Below are positions 1 to 8,249 of a DNA stretch of 64,000 bases, piece by piece. A model generated the notes under the pieces. That model searched no databases, was not told the DNA's origin, and saw only the letters and a list, made by a program, of their open reading frames with translations. A program made the position numbers and the translations under genes. The stretch covers positions 91,321 through 155,320 of the forward strand of contig LJIA01000012.1 in assembly GCA_001295775.1 (NCBI GenBank), written 5' to 3'. Source of the DNA: a beta proteobacterium AAP99. Its GTDB lineage: Bacteria; Pseudomonadota; Gammaproteobacteria; Burkholderiales; Burkholderiaceae_C. Within the stretch, counting starts at the first letter, position 1. Each line of letters starts with the position of its first letter.

Positions 1-912
1 GCGCGGCTGGCAGCCCTGTGCGGTGTAGACCCGCGAGCGCTGGACGATATCGCCCTCGGCGACGAAGACACATTGCCTGCCCATGTTTGCTGGTTGACCG
101 AGAACTATCGCTTCCGCGAGCAACCCGCCATTGCCTCGTTGGCAAACGCCGTCCGCGATGGGAAGGCTGACACAGCGCTCGCAGTCCTTGAAGACCGTGC
201 ACAGACCGCTGTAGGACGCTTGCCCGAACCGCCGCAGACTGCGCAACTCGAGACAGCGCTGAGCGAGGGCTTCGCCGAGTACTTCAGGCTGCTTGCTGCG
301 GGCAGCCGTGATGCCCGCGCGCTATTGGCCGCTCTCGGCCGGTTTCGTGTGCTCTGCGCACAGCGCCAGGGCGCCAAAGGGGTAACCCGCCTCAACCAGC
401 TCGCGCGGCGCCTGCTCGCCCAGAGCCAGAACGTTCCCATGCCCGCTATCGCTGCGGAACGGCTTGTCGGTGAACCCGTCATGCTGCAAGCCAACGACTA
501 TGCGCTCGAGCTGTTCAATGGCGACGTGGGGGTCTTGCTTCCCGATGAAGCCGGCCAGCTTCAAGGCGTGTTCGAGCGCAGCGACGGCCGGTTGCTGCAT
601 GTGCCCCAGGCGCGACTGACGCGCTCGGACACGGCCTTCGCCATCACGGTGCACAAGTCACAAGGCTCGGAGTTTGACGCGGTAATGGTGGTGATGCCGG
701 AAGCGCCCGGCCCGCTCGCCACCCGTGAGCTGCTCTACACCGCGCTGACCCGCGCACGCCTGCGCGTGCTCGTGTCCGGCAGCGACGCCGTGCTCAGACA
801 CGCCATCGCTACGCCCGGGTCACGTCTGGGTGGTCTCCCGGACAGGCTCACCGAGGCCGCGCAAGCCCGACGCGACACGCTCAGAGCACCAGCAACGCAC
901 GAAAGTCGTTGA
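1..912 (+). CDS. recD: Exodeoxyribonuclease V subunit alpha (RecD), 3' part
   Basis: RecD is the 5'-3' helicase subunit of RecBCD, which repairs double-strand breaks. The reading frame is open from the first base of the window, so the 5' end lies outside; a TTG at 73 is internal, not a start. Visible are the SF1 helicase segment LTENYRF, the motif V-like stretch AITVHKSQGSEFD and the motif VI-like ELLYTALTRARLRVLVSG, in the order seen in the RecD C-terminal RecA-like domain. The Walker A domain is not in the window. RecB and RecC would be expected to the left. The last 32 bases overlap the 3' end of the convergent glycerate kinase gene. Confidence 0.93.
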   Translation, partial: ARLAALCGVDPRALDDIALGDEDTLPAHVCWLTENYRFREQPAIASLANAVRDGKADTALAVLEDRAQTAVGRLPEPPQTAQLETALSEGFAEYFRLLAAGSRDARALLAALGRFRVLCAQRQGAKGVTRLNQLARRLLAQSQNVPMPAIAAERLVGEPVMLQANDYALELFNGDVGVLLPDEAGQLQGVFERSDGRLLHVPQARLTRSDTAFAITVHKSQGSEFDAVMVVMPEAPGPLATRELLYTALTRARLRVLVSGSDAVLRHAIATPGSRLGGLPDRLTEAAQARRDTLRAPATHESR

Positions 913-2194
913 CGTTGGTGAAGGTCGGCCCCGGCTTCACGAGGTGGTCGACCGACGCAAAGTAGCTGTAGGCGTCATTGGACTCCAAAGCCGCGAGTGC
1001 GTTCTGGCCAAGGGCTCGAGCACGGGCCAGCGTGTCCGGTGCGAGCCAGGCTCCGGCATTGTCCTCGGTGCCATCGATGCCATCCGTGTCCGCGGCCAGC
1101 CCCCAGACGCCAGGCAGACCATCGAGTGCCACACCACAGCCCAGCAGGAACTCGACAGCGCGACCGCCCCGCCCTTGCCGATTCCGTACCGTCACGGAGG
1201 TTTCGCCGCCGCTCAGGATCACGCACGGTGAGCGAAAGGGTGTGGCCTGCGTCTTGACTGAGCGCGCCAGCGCCGCATGGACTTTGCCCACCTCGCGGGC
1301 CTCGCCTTCCATGTCGTCTGACAACACATAGGCGGCCAATCCGGCTTTGCGCGCCACCCGAGCGGCTTCCTCCAGCGCCTCGCGAGGCGTGGCGAGCATG
1401 CGCGTGTCGGCCTTCGCGAGGCGCTGATCACCGGGCTTCACGCTTTCCCAGTCGCCATGCAGCAAGGCGTCGCGCGCGATGGGCGGAATCTCGATGCGAT
1501 AGCGATCGATGATCGCCAGCGCGTCCGCACAGGTCGTAGGGTCCGCGACGGTCGGGCCGCTCGCGATCACGCTGGGATCGTCACCCGGCACGTCCGAAAT
1601 GAGCAGGGTCAGCACCTGCGCCGGAGCACACGCGGCCGCCAGCCGACCGCCCTTGATTTCCGAAAGATGCTTTCGCACGCAATTCATCTCGCCGATCGTG
1701 GCCCCGGAGCGCAACAGAGCGCTGTTGATGCTGCGCTTGTCGGCCAGGGTCAGGCCGGTTGCCGGTACGGCCAGCAGCGCAGAGCCTCCGCCAGAGATCA
1801 GGCAGATCACCAGATCATCCGCAGTGAGGCCTTTGCATAGATCGAGCGTACGGCGGGCTGCGGCTTCCCCCGCGGCATCCGGCACCGGGTGGGCGGCTTC
1901 GACGACCTCGATGCGCCCGGGCTGCGCGCGGTATTCAGGCGGCGTATGGTCGTAGCGAGTGATCACTAACCCGCTCAGTGGCACATTTCGCGGCCACGCT
2001 GCGTCCAGCGCGGCGGCCATCGCGCCGCTGGCCTTGCCGGCACCCAATACCAGCGTGCGCCCCTTGGGAGGCGGCGGCAGATGCGCCGCAAGCACCGCAG
2101 CGGGGTGAGCACGCTGGACGGCCGTGCTGTAAAGCGTTTCCAGAAACGCAATTGGTTCGCGGTGGACACGCGCCCGATCGAAAGCGTGGGACAT
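881..2194 (-). CDS. Glycerate 2-kinase (MOFRL/TtuD family)
   Basis: A 437-residue cytosolic kinase expected to phosphorylate D-glycerate to 2-phosphoglycerate, feeding glyoxylate, tartrate or serine-derived carbon into glycolysis. The N-terminal DUF4147 domain has the glycine-rich LVLGAGKASGAMA near residue 45 and LISGGGSALL near 130. The C-terminal MOFRL domain carries AADTDGIDGTEDNAGAW near the end. Length matches the family (about 420-450). I start at the ATG at 2194 (MSHAF) because the upstream extension is low-complexity and does not look like the family. It is convergent with recD (32-base overlap) and divergent from the HTH gene at 2368. No tartrate or glyoxylate genes are adjacent, so the physiological substrate route is open. 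Older annotations call this family hydroxypyruvate reductase. Confidence 0.88.
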   Translation of the reverse strand: MSHAFDRARVHREPIAFLETLYSTAVQRAHPAAVLAAHLPPPPKGRTLVLGAGKASGAMAAALDAAWPRNVPLSGLVITRYDHTPPEYRAQPGRIEVVEAAHPVPDAAGEAAARRTLDLCKGLTADDLVICLISGGGSALLAVPATGLTLADKRSINSALLRSGATIGEMNCVRKHLSEIKGGRLAAACAPAQVLTLLISDVPGDDPSVIASGPTVADPTTCADALAIIDRYRIEIPPIARDALLHGDWESVKPGDQRLAKADTRMLATPREALEEAARVARKAGLAAYVLSDDMEGEAREVGKVHAALARSVKTQATPFRSPCVILSGGETSVTVRNRQGRGGRAVEFLLGCGVALDGLPGVWGLAADTDGIDGTEDNAGAWLAPDTLARARALGQNALAALESNDAYSYFASVDHLVKPGPTFTNVNDFRALLVL

Positions 2195-2367
2195 TGTCTT
2201 CAGGCCGGGAAAGTGCCGGCGACATGGCAATACCTTGTCGCAGAACTAGCATCCAAATTGATGCACATGGGTTTACACTTGCTTTTGTGTTAACGCTCTC
2301 ATCGTACGGCGAGGCCTGATCGCCGTCTCGATCACCTTGTTGGAACCCGAGTTGCGGAGGGATCAAC

Positions 2368-2703
2368 ATGATCATGATGGATACCCACTCGATCCCGACG
2401 CCCGAGGCCTACGAGCCCTCGCGTCTGCTTGAGTATCTGAAGTCCAAGCTCGCACTGCCCACGGATGCCGCGCTCGCGGCACAACTGGGCGTCCAGCGCG
2501 CCGTGCTGTCACGCATCCGCAACCGCAAGGCCGATTTCGGCGCCGCGCTGCTGATCCGCATTCATGAGCTGACCGACATCCCTACGAAGGAGTTGCGTCG
2601 GATCATGGGCGATCGCCGGGGCTACTTCCGCATGCCGCATGACCAGCGCGTGACCACGTCCAGCCGGCCCGATGGCCTGCCGGACGACGACATGGTCGAA
2701 TAA
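2368..2703 (+). CDS. Small helix-turn-helix (XRE-like) protein
   Basis: A 111-residue protein with one probable DNA-binding domain. Residues about 20-70 read as an XRE-type helix-turn-helix: LPTDAALAAQLGVQRAVLSR followed by IRNRKADF and ALLIRIHELTDIPTKELR. The C-terminal 30 residues are polar and look disordered (MPHDQRVTTSSRPDGLPDDD). The ATG at 2368 follows a GGAGGGATCAAC Shine-Dalgarno region; a second ATG at 2377 is possible. It is divergent from the glycerate kinase and convergent with the dioxygenase, so it could regulate either. Operator and function cannot be read from the sequence. Similar short orphan XRE proteins occur widely in betaproteobacteria. Confidence 0.7.
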   Translation: MIMMDTHSIPTPEAYEPSRLLEYLKSKLALPTDAALAAQLGVQRAVLSRIRNRKADFGAALLIRIHELTDIPTKELRRIMGDRRGYFRMPHDQRVTTSSRPDGLPDDDMVE

Positions 2704-2724
2704 TCCGCCGCTCTTGCCTCACGC

Positions 2725-2770
2725 GCCCGGCACCATGCCGGGCAGCGCAATCCGCCTGAAACGTCAGGCG
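2725..2770. terminator. Two tandem hairpins between convergent genes
   Basis: Two perfect stem-loops fill the gap between the HTH gene and the convergent dioxygenase gene. The first is 2725-2743 (GCCCGGCA/TGCCGGGC, 3-base loop). The second is 2753-2770 (CGCCTGA/TCAGGCG, loop AACG). Neither has a clear U-tract, so they may act as bidirectional mRNA-end structures rather than classical intrinsic terminators. Confidence 0.45.
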
Positions 2771-2777
2771 CAGCCCA

Positions 2778-3644
2778 TCAAGTCAGTTGATAGGGGTGCT
2801 GGCGAATCCACTTGGTGGCGATCCACTTCTCGCCGCGCTCCACGGGTGCGCCGCCATGCAGCGAGCGCGAATCCAGGGTGCCATCCATGCCACCGTAGGC
2901 AAAGTAGATGGCATTGCCCTTCTTCGGCATGGTTTCCAGGCCCAGTTCCGGGAAGATGGTGCCGCCGCCGGCTTCCACATCGTTCAGATACATCACCAGG
3001 GTGGCGATGCGCTGGCCGCCGGTCTTGAGCTGCTCAGCCTCGCCCGGGCGGTCGTGGTGGAAATAGTCATAGTGCGGCTTGTACTCGCCGCCGATGTTGT
3101 AGTGCAGGATCTGCAGGCCCTCGCCGTGTTCCACAGGCCAGCCCAGCAGTTCGCTGATGCGCTTCTCGATCCGCGTGTGCAGCGCAGTCTCGCCGCGCTG
3201 GAAGGCCGCGCCCGTGCTGGTGCGGGCTTCGTCCTCGCGGGTGCCGCCGGCGTCGGAATCCACCACATGCGACCGGGCCATCTTGGCGCGCGAGAACTCG
3301 ATGATCCCGTCGCACTCCTCATCGGACAGCAGCCCGCCGAACAGCATGATGCGCGGGCTTTGCATGTTCAGCAGCACCTGCACGTCCCGGTCCGAGGTCC
3401 TGATGAAGTTGCCAGGCAGCGGATCGGTATTGATCTTGAGCGTGCCTTCGAGGTTTGCGCCGAGCACATTGGGGCGCTTGCCTTCGAGCGCTTCGAGGCT
3501 GGCAAAGGAGGCGTTGATCACGTTGCGGGCGAAATCCGCCTCGTAGCCGGCCTTGATCATGGACTCGATCAGCACCTCCGGGCGGCAACCGCGTCCGATC
3601 TCGTTCTGAAGCCATTCCACCAGTTCGGCACTGACCTGCTGCAT
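2778..3644 (-). CDS. Prolyl 4-hydroxylase-like 2OG-Fe(II) dioxygenase
   Basis: A 288-residue non-haem iron, 2-oxoglutarate-dependent oxygenase of the P4Hc family. The C-terminal double-stranded beta-helix has the full ligand set: HYD (His191, Asp193), the distal His263 in LHGGAP, and Lys273 in RGEKW, which would bind the 2-oxoglutarate carboxylate. GGQRIATLVMYLN and GGTIFPELG are typical of bacterial prolyl hydroxylases. The N-terminal 90 residues (MQQVSAELVEWLQNEI...) form the helical module seen in many proteobacterial members. I chose the ATG at 3644, which has GAGGG about 9 bases upstream; the longer frame is arginine-rich and unlikely. Bacterial homologues hydroxylate proline in EF-Tu or other proteins, but the substrate here is unknown. 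It is divergent from gabD. Confidence 0.88.
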   Translation of the reverse strand: MQQVSAELVEWLQNEIGRGCRPEVLIESMIKAGYEADFARNVINASFASLEALEGKRPNVLGANLEGTLKINTDPLPGNFIRTSDRDVQVLLNMQSPRIMLFGGLLSDEECDGIIEFSRAKMARSHVVDSDAGGTREDEARTSTGAAFQRGETALHTRIEKRISELLGWPVEHGEGLQILHYNIGGEYKPHYDYFHHDRPGEAEQLKTGGQRIATLVMYLNDVEAGGGTIFPELGLETMPKKGNAIYFAYGGMDGTLDSRSLHGGAPVERGEKWIATKWIRQHPYQLT

Positions 3645-3754
3645 GGACCGATACCCTCGCTTGGACAAGGGCGAAAGTTTAGCCACACGCCGCAGTAACC
3701 TTTGCAGCCCCGTACAGACGGTGCTCCAGCACCGCAGCCGCAAGGAGTAACCAG

Positions 3755-5239
3755 ATGCATCGCGACGCCCTCCCCTTCGTCCCCAACGACAGCGCACTGA
3801 TCCGCACCGAAGCATTCATCGACGGCGCATGGACCGGCGCGGCCAGCGGCGCGCGCTTTGCGGTCACCAACCCCTCCACAGGCGAGCTGGTGGCCGAGGT
3901 GGCTAACTGCGGCGCGGTGGACGTACAGGCTGCAATTGATGCAGCCGCAGCAGCATTCGAGATCTGGAAGCGCAAGACGGCCAAGGAACGCGCCGGCGTG
4001 ATGCGCAAGTGGTTCGAGCTGATCCTTGCGCACCAGGACGACCTCGCCCGGCTCATGGCCACCGAAGGCGGCAAGGCTCTGCCCGAGGCCCGTGGGGAGA
4101 TCGTCTATGGCGCCAGCTTCATCGAATGGTTTGCCGAGGAAGCCCGCCGGGTGACGGGCGATGTGCTCGAAAGCCCCTGGGGCAACACGCGCATGCTCAC
4201 CTTCAAGCAGCCCATCGGTGTGTGCGCGGCCATCACGCCCTGGAACTTCCCGCACGCCATGATCACCCGCAAGGTGGCGCCCGCGATTGCGGCGGGCTGC
4301 ACCATCGTGCTCAAGCCGGCCGAGCAGACGCCGCTGTCCGCCCTCGCGCTGGCGGAACTCGCGATCCGCGCCGGCTTCCCCAAGGGCGTGATCAACATCG
4401 TCACGGCGGATGCAGCCCATTCCATCGAAGTCGGCAAGGTGCTCTGCGCCAGCCCGGTGGTGCGCAAGCTGTCCTTCACCGGCTCTACACCGGTTGGCCG
4501 CATCCTGATGGCGCAGAGCGCGCCCACGGTGAAGAAGCTCTCCCTGGAACTCGGTGGCCATGCGCCCTTCATCGTGTTCGAGGACGCAGACGTCAATGCA
4601 GCCGTTTCCGGCGCCATTGCCAGCAAGTACCGCAACGCCGGCCAGACCTGTGTCTGCACCAATCGCTTCTTCGTCCATGCCGCGGTGTACGAGGAGTTCG
4701 TGGCCAAGTTCACCGAGAAGGCGCGGCTGATCAAGGTGGGCAACGTGTTTGCAGAAGGCGTGACCCAGGGCCCGCTGATCGAGCAGCAGGGCATCGACAA
4801 GGTGGAAAGCCATGTGAACGACGCTGTGGCCAAGGGCGCCCGCCTGCTGCTGGGTGGCAAGAAGGTCGAGGGCGGCGCCGGGCTGTTCTATGCGGCCACC
4901 GTGCTGGCAGACGCCACGCCCGACATGCAGATCGCCCGCGAGGAGACCTTCGGCCCCGTAGCTGCCATCTTCAAGTTCTCGGACGAGGCCGATGTGATCC
5001 GCCTGGCCAATGACACGGAATTTGGTCTGGCCAGCTACTTCTACAGCCGCAACATTGCTCGCGTCTGGCGCGTGGCCGAGGCCCTGGACTACGGCATGGT
5101 CGGTGTGAACACCGGCATCCTCGGCAACGAGGTGGCGCCCTTTGGCGGCGTGAAGCAGTCCGGGCTGGGCCGCGAGGGCTCGCGCTACGGCATGGACGAC
5201 TATCTCGAGATCAAGTACGTGGCACTGGGCGGGATGTAG
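3755..5239 (+). CDS. gabD: NAD(P)+-dependent succinate-semialdehyde dehydrogenase
   Basis: A 494-residue aldehyde dehydrogenase oxidising succinate semialdehyde to succinate, the last step of GABA degradation. The family landmarks are in order: the Rossmann-region TPWNFPHAMITRK, the glycine motif FTGSTPVGR, the general base Glu in LELGGHAPF, and the catalytic Cys299 in NAGQTCVCTNRF. A second Cys at 301 gives the C-V-C pair seen in GabD-type enzymes, some of which are redox-switched. Length equals E. coli GabD within a dozen residues. The ATG follows a good AGGAG. No GABA aminotransferase or permease is adjacent, so substrate assignment rests on sequence alone; glutarate semialdehyde is the main alternative. 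Confidence 0.88.
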   Translation: MHRDALPFVPNDSALIRTEAFIDGAWTGAASGARFAVTNPSTGELVAEVANCGAVDVQAAIDAAAAAFEIWKRKTAKERAGVMRKWFELILAHQDDLARLMATEGGKALPEARGEIVYGASFIEWFAEEARRVTGDVLESPWGNTRMLTFKQPIGVCAAITPWNFPHAMITRKVAPAIAAGCTIVLKPAEQTPLSALALAELAIRAGFPKGVINIVTADAAHSIEVGKVLCASPVVRKLSFTGSTPVGRILMAQSAPTVKKLSLELGGHAPFIVFEDADVNAAVSGAIASKYRNAGQTCVCTNRFFVHAAVYEEFVAKFTEKARLIKVGNVFAEGVTQGPLIEQQGIDKVESHVNDAVAKGARLLLGGKKVEGGAGLFYAATVLADATPDMQIAREETFGPVAAIFKFSDEADVIRLANDTEFGLASYFYSRNIARVWRVAEALDYGMVGVNTGILGNEVAPFGGVKQSGLGREGSRYGMDDYLEIKYVALGGM

Positions 5240-5327
5240 GGCACGTGCAGCGGACGGGCATGAGGCCCCTGCGTGCACCGACCCAAGGCCGTCAGAAGGT
5301 AAGATTTCGCCATTGCTTTTCCGGTCC

Positions 5328-5401
5328 GCGGGCGTCGTTCAATGGCAGGACCTGAGCTTCCCAAGCTCAAGACGTGGGTTCGATTCCCATCGCCCGCTCC
5401 A
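5328..5401 (+). tRNA. tRNA-Gly (anticodon CCC)
   Basis: A complete cloverleaf can be folded. The acceptor stem is GCGGGCG (5328-5334) with CGCCCGC (5391-5397), discriminator U, and an encoded CCA at 5399-5401. The anticodon stem-loop is TGAGC-TTCCCAA-GCTCA, giving anticodon CCC (reads GGG). The T-arm has GTGGG-TTCGATT-CCCAT. All seven acceptor pairs are Watson-Crick. It lies 88 bases after gabD and 121 before thiS, on the same strand. Confidence 0.96.
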
Positions 5402-5460
5402 CAGCGCGGCCTTCGCACGGCGAGTGTTTTCTCTCCGATGAGCGCCCAATGCTGATTGAA

Positions 5461-5481
5461 CGAGGGGGTTGCACCCCCTCG
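5461..5481 (+). terminator. GC-rich hairpin after tRNA-Gly
   Basis: Perfect 8-bp stem CGAGGGGG/CCCCCTCG with loop TTGCA, 60 bases after the tRNA and 42 before thiS. There is no U-run, so termination is uncertain; it could also be an RNA-processing or leader structure. Confidence 0.35.
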
Positions 5482-5522
5482 AGCGCCCCCGCTCCCCATT
5501 CGCAAGTCTGTCGGTTTGTCGT

Positions 5523-5726
5523 ATGCCCACCCTTGTCGTCAATGGCCAGTCCACCACGGTGCCGCCGCAGGCTACGGTGGCGCAGTTGGTCGAGCAGCTG
5601 GGCCACACCGGCAAGCGCATCGCCGTGGAACGCAACGGCGAGATCGTGCCCAAGAGCCTGCATGGCAGTACGGTGCTGCTTGAGGGCGACCGTCTTGAGA
5701 TCGTTGTGGCTGTGGGCGGTGGATGA
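5523..5726 (+). CDS. thiS: Sulfur carrier protein ThiS
   Basis: A 67-residue ubiquitin-fold sulfur carrier. Its C-terminal glycine is adenylated and thiocarboxylated, then donates sulfur to ThiG for thiazole formation in thiamine synthesis. The sequence starts MPTLVVNGQ, has the core VAQLVEQLGHTGKRIAVERNG, and ends in the diagnostic Gly-Gly (VVAVGGG). The ATG at 5523 gives the normal family length; the longer frame from 5469 adds an unrelated N-terminus. No strong Shine-Dalgarno is visible. It is followed after 160 bases by thiG, with a double-hairpin repeat between them. Confidence 0.93.
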   Translation: MPTLVVNGQSTTVPPQATVAQLVEQLGHTGKRIAVERNGEIVPKSLHGSTVLLEGDRLEIVVAVGGG

Positions 5727-5815
5727 GGTGAGCCCGGGGGTTCGGCGAGCACTGCTCGCTGCCGGGCGAACGGCGAGCGCGTGCAAGCGCGAGACTCGTC
5801 ACACCCCAGGCGCTG
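5727..5815 (+). repeat. Double-hairpin intergenic repeat, copy 1
   Basis: Immediately after the thiS stop lies a GC-rich structured stretch. An outer stem GTTCG/CGAAC (5740-5771) encloses GCGAGC/GCTCGC, followed by a GCGCG-rich imperfect second hairpin and the end box CACACC. A clearly related sequence with the same order of blocks occurs at 63806-63888. It separates thiS from thiG without an obvious terminator U-run. Confidence 0.7.
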
Positions 5816-5886
5816 TTCTGACTCGAAATGCACCGCAGATACCGGCATTCTTGAAGTGAAGATCGTCCAATAGCAGGAGCATCAGC

Positions 5887-6720
5887 ATGAGCGAAGGTCT
5901 CGACCCCCAGGGCGCCGACGCGCTGACCGTCGGCACGCGCCGCTTCAATTCTCGCCTGCTGGTGGGCACCGGCAAGTACACGGACTTCACGCAGACCCGC
6001 GCGGCGATTGACGCCTCGGGCGCGGAGATCGTCACCGTGGCGATCCGGCGCGTGAACATCGGCCAGAACGCGGGCGAATCGCTGCTGGACTTTCTGCCGC
6101 CCTCGCAGTTCACCTATTTGCCCAACTCCGCCGGCTGCTACACGGCCGAGGACGCCGTGCGCACCCTGCGCCTGGCGCGCGAGCTGCTTGATGGCCACAA
6201 CCTCACCAAGCTCGAGGTGCTGGGCGATCCGACCAACCTGTATCCCAACATGCCTGAGACGATCAAGGCCGCCGAGACCCTGGTCAAGGAAGGCTTCGAG
6301 GTCATGGTCTATTGCAGCGACGACCCCATCCAGGCGCGCGTACTCGAGGACATCGGCTGCGTGGCGATCATGCCTCTGGCCAGCCTGATCGGCTCCGGCA
6401 TGGGCATCCTCAATCCCTGGAACATCCAGCTGATTCTGGAAAAGGCCAAGGTACCGGTGATCGTGGACGCGGGCGTGGGTACGGCGAGCGACGCGACCAT
6501 TGCCATGGAACTGGGCTGCGCCGGCGTGCTGATGAACACCGCCATCGCTCTGGCGAAGGACCCGGTGCGCATGGCACGCGCCATGAAGCTGGGCGTGGAA
6601 GCCGGGCGCGATGCGTTTCTCGCCGGGCGCATGCCGAAGAAGCTCTACAGCGGCTCGCCGTCTTCACCCACACAGGGCGTGATCGGCTCCGCCGGCAGCC
6701 CTGCGCCGGCCGCCCGCTGA
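5887..6720 (+). CDS. thiG: Thiazole synthase ThiG
   Basis: A 277-residue TIM-barrel enzyme making the thiazole phosphate of thiamine from 1-deoxyxylulose 5-phosphate, dehydroglycine and ThiS thiocarboxylate. Lys108 in LTKLEVLGD is the expected Schiff-base lysine. Other family blocks are LLVGTGKY near the start, PNTAGC-like [22 protein letters not shown], and [15 protein letters not shown] near the C-terminal phosphate site. The start follows AGGAG at good spacing. The C-terminal tail ([11 protein letters not shown]) is a variable extension. Pairs functionally with thiS upstream; thiE and thiD are elsewhere in the window. Confidence 0.96.
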   Translation: MSEGLDPQGADALTVGTRRFNSRLLVGTGKYTDFTQTRAAIDASGAEIVTVAIRRVNIGQNAGESLLDFLPPSQFTYLPNSAGCYTAEDAVRTLRLARELLDGHNLTKLEVLGDPTNLYPNMPETIKAAETLVKEGFEVMVYCSDDPIQARVLEDIGCVAIMPLASLIGSGMGILNPWNIQLILEKAKVPVIVDAGVGTASDATIAMELGCAGVLMNTAIALAKDPVRMARAMKLGVEAGRDAFLAGRMPKKLYSGSPSSPTQGVIGSAGSPAPAAR

Positions 6721-6739
6721 GAGAGTACGAGACATAAGT

Positions 6740-6843
6740 CAATTTCGGCCACATTTTTAGACTAACTGAATAGGCCGCTTTCCGCGCATCAGACAAGCGA
6801 AAAGCCGATATTGACCATCAAAAAATAAACCAATTTCGGCCAA
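6740..6843. repeat. AT-rich intergenic repeat between thiG and trmB
   Basis: This 104-base stretch begins and ends with direct copies of CAATTTCGGCCA (6740-6751 and 6831-6842). At 6786-6806 it holds GACAAGCGAAAAGCC, a version of the core found in other intergenic palindromes of this window. It is conspicuously AT-rich against its neighbours. The right copy runs to within one base of the trmB start codon, leaving no Shine-Dalgarno. Confidence 0.6.
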
Positions 6844-7620
6844 ATGAGCACTGAAACGCCCTTGCACAGCCCGTCACCTGGCGCCAAGCCGGACACGCCC
6901 GTGTCCACCGCGCCGCTGAACGAGGACGGCCGCCCCGTGCGCGACTGGGGGCACATCAAGAGCTTCGTGCACCGCAAGGCGCGCTTCTCGCCGAGCCAGC
7001 GCGACGCCTACGAGCGCCTGCTGCCGGTCTGGGGTCTGAATTACCAGCCGGCCGCCACCGACTTCGACACCGTCTTCGGCCGGGCTGCGCCGCTGGTGCT
7101 GGAGATCGGCTGCGGCATGGGCGAGACCACGGCCCATCTGGCCGGCAGCCGGCCGGACGTGAACTACCTCGGCGTCGAGGTGTTCACCAGCGGCGTGGGC
7201 GCGCTGCTCAAGCGGATCGAGGAGCAGGCGCTGCAAAACCTGCGCGTCATGCAGCACGACGCCGTCGAGATCGTGCGCGACATGATCCCGGCCGACCGCC
7301 TCGCGGGTGCGCACATCTACTTCCCGGACCCCTGGCCCAAGGCGCGCCACCACAAGCGCCGCCTGGTGCAGCCCTGGTTCATCGAACTGCTGGCCTCGCG
7401 CATCGCCCCCGGCGGCTACCTGCACTGCGCCACGGACGTGGCGGACTACGCCCAGCAGATGCTCGAGGTGCTCAGCGGCGAAAAGCAGCTCGCCAACACC
7501 GCCACCGGCTTCGGAGCGCGCACCAACCCGCTGTTCGAGCGCCCGGTGACCAAGTTCGAGAACCGCGGCCTCAAGCTGGGCCACGGCGTGTGGGACCTGA
7601 TCTTCAAGCGCGTGGCTTAG
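6844..7620 (+). CDS. trmB: tRNA (guanine46-N7)-methyltransferase TrmB
   Basis: A 258-residue SAM-dependent methyltransferase that makes m7G46 in the variable loop of tRNAs. The SAM motif LEIGCGMGE and the family hallmark HIYFPDPWPKARHHKRR are clear, as is the C-terminal VTKFENRGLKLGH. The N-terminal 45 residues are a polar extension. The ATG at 6844 has no Shine-Dalgarno because an intergenic repeat abuts it, so initiation may be leaderless-like or use an internal GTG near 6900. The 3' end overlaps the convergent acetyltransferase gene by 17 bases. Confidence 0.94.
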   Translation: MSTETPLHSPSPGAKPDTPVSTAPLNEDGRPVRDWGHIKSFVHRKARFSPSQRDAYERLLPVWGLNYQPAATDFDTVFGRAAPLVLEIGCGMGETTAHLAGSRPDVNYLGVEVFTSGVGALLKRIEEQALQNLRVMQHDAVEIVRDMIPADRLAGAHIYFPDPWPKARHHKRRLVQPWFIELLASRIAPGGYLHCATDVADYAQQMLEVLSGEKQLANTATGFGARTNPLFERPVTKFENRGLKLGHGVWDLIFKRVA

Positions 7621-8230
7621 CCACCGCCGAGCCGGCCGGGGCGGGCGGCGCCTGCTGCACACCCATGGCGGCATTGATGAGCTGATAGAGCTCATGGTCA
7701 CGCCAGGCGCCGTCGATGAACAGATACATCGGCGCCAGGCCGATGAACTGGAAGCCCAGGCGGCGCATCACCGCCAGGCTGCGCGTGTTCTCCGGGCGCA
7801 CCGCCGCCTGGATGCGGTGCATGTGCTGGGCGCTGAACATGAAGCCAATGGCCGCGCGCAGCGCCTCGCTCATCAGCCCGCGGCCTTCCTGGCCGCCGTC
7901 CAGCGAGTAACCCAGCACGCAGGAATGAAACGGCCCGCGCGCGATCTGCGTGAAGTTGATCCGCGCAATCAAGTGCCGATCATGGCCAAGATCGCCGCGC
8001 GCAAACACGTTCAGGCGCACGGCGCTGCCGGTGGACCACTCGCCCACCGCGGTCTCGCCGTAGCGGCGCCAATAGGGCTCGGTGTAGAAGCCTTCGGGTG
8101 CAGGCGGGTCCCAGCGGGCCAGGTGGGCGCGGTTGCGCTCGAAGAACTCGACGGTCGATGCCGCATCATCCGGCAGGGCCAGCCGCAGCGTGAGGCGTTC
8201 GGCGTGCAGCTCCGGCGGGGCCTGGATCAT
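7604..8230 (-). CDS. GNAT-family N-acetyltransferase, RimJ/RimL type
   Basis: A 208-residue acetyl-CoA-dependent acetyltransferase resembling RimJ, which acetylates the N-terminus of ribosomal protein S5. Features: the N-terminal AERLTLRLALPDDA, the central beta-strand CVLGYSLD, the acetyl-CoA loop GQEGRGLMSEALRA, and the C-terminal HRIQAAVRPENTRSLAVMRR with LGF. The tail after residue 190 (Ala/Pro rich) is not conserved. It lies 20 bases downstream of uppP on the same strand and probably is co-transcribed. RimJ itself is the best guess, but other peptide or antibiotic acetyltransferases share these motifs. Confidence 0.8.
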   Translation of the reverse strand: MIQAPPELHAERLTLRLALPDDAASTVEFFERNRAHLARWDPPAPEGFYTEPYWRRYGETAVGEWSTGSAVRLNVFARGDLGHDRHLIARINFTQIARGPFHSCVLGYSLDGGQEGRGLMSEALRAAIGFMFSAQHMHRIQAAVRPENTRSLAVMRRLGFQFIGLAPMYLFIDGAWRDHELYQLINAAMGVQQAPPAPAGSAVAKPRA

Positions 8231-8249
8231 GGTTGCCGCCGCAATCCGT

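Noticed and set aside
3569..5278. A 569-codon minus-strand ORF opposite gabD
   Set aside because: Exactly antisense to an intact aldehyde dehydrogenase with all motifs; no independent start signal.
5402..5522. TPP riboswitch upstream of thiS
   Set aside because: The conserved CTGAGA and ACCTGA/GGGAAG-type boxes are absent; only a simple GC hairpin is present.
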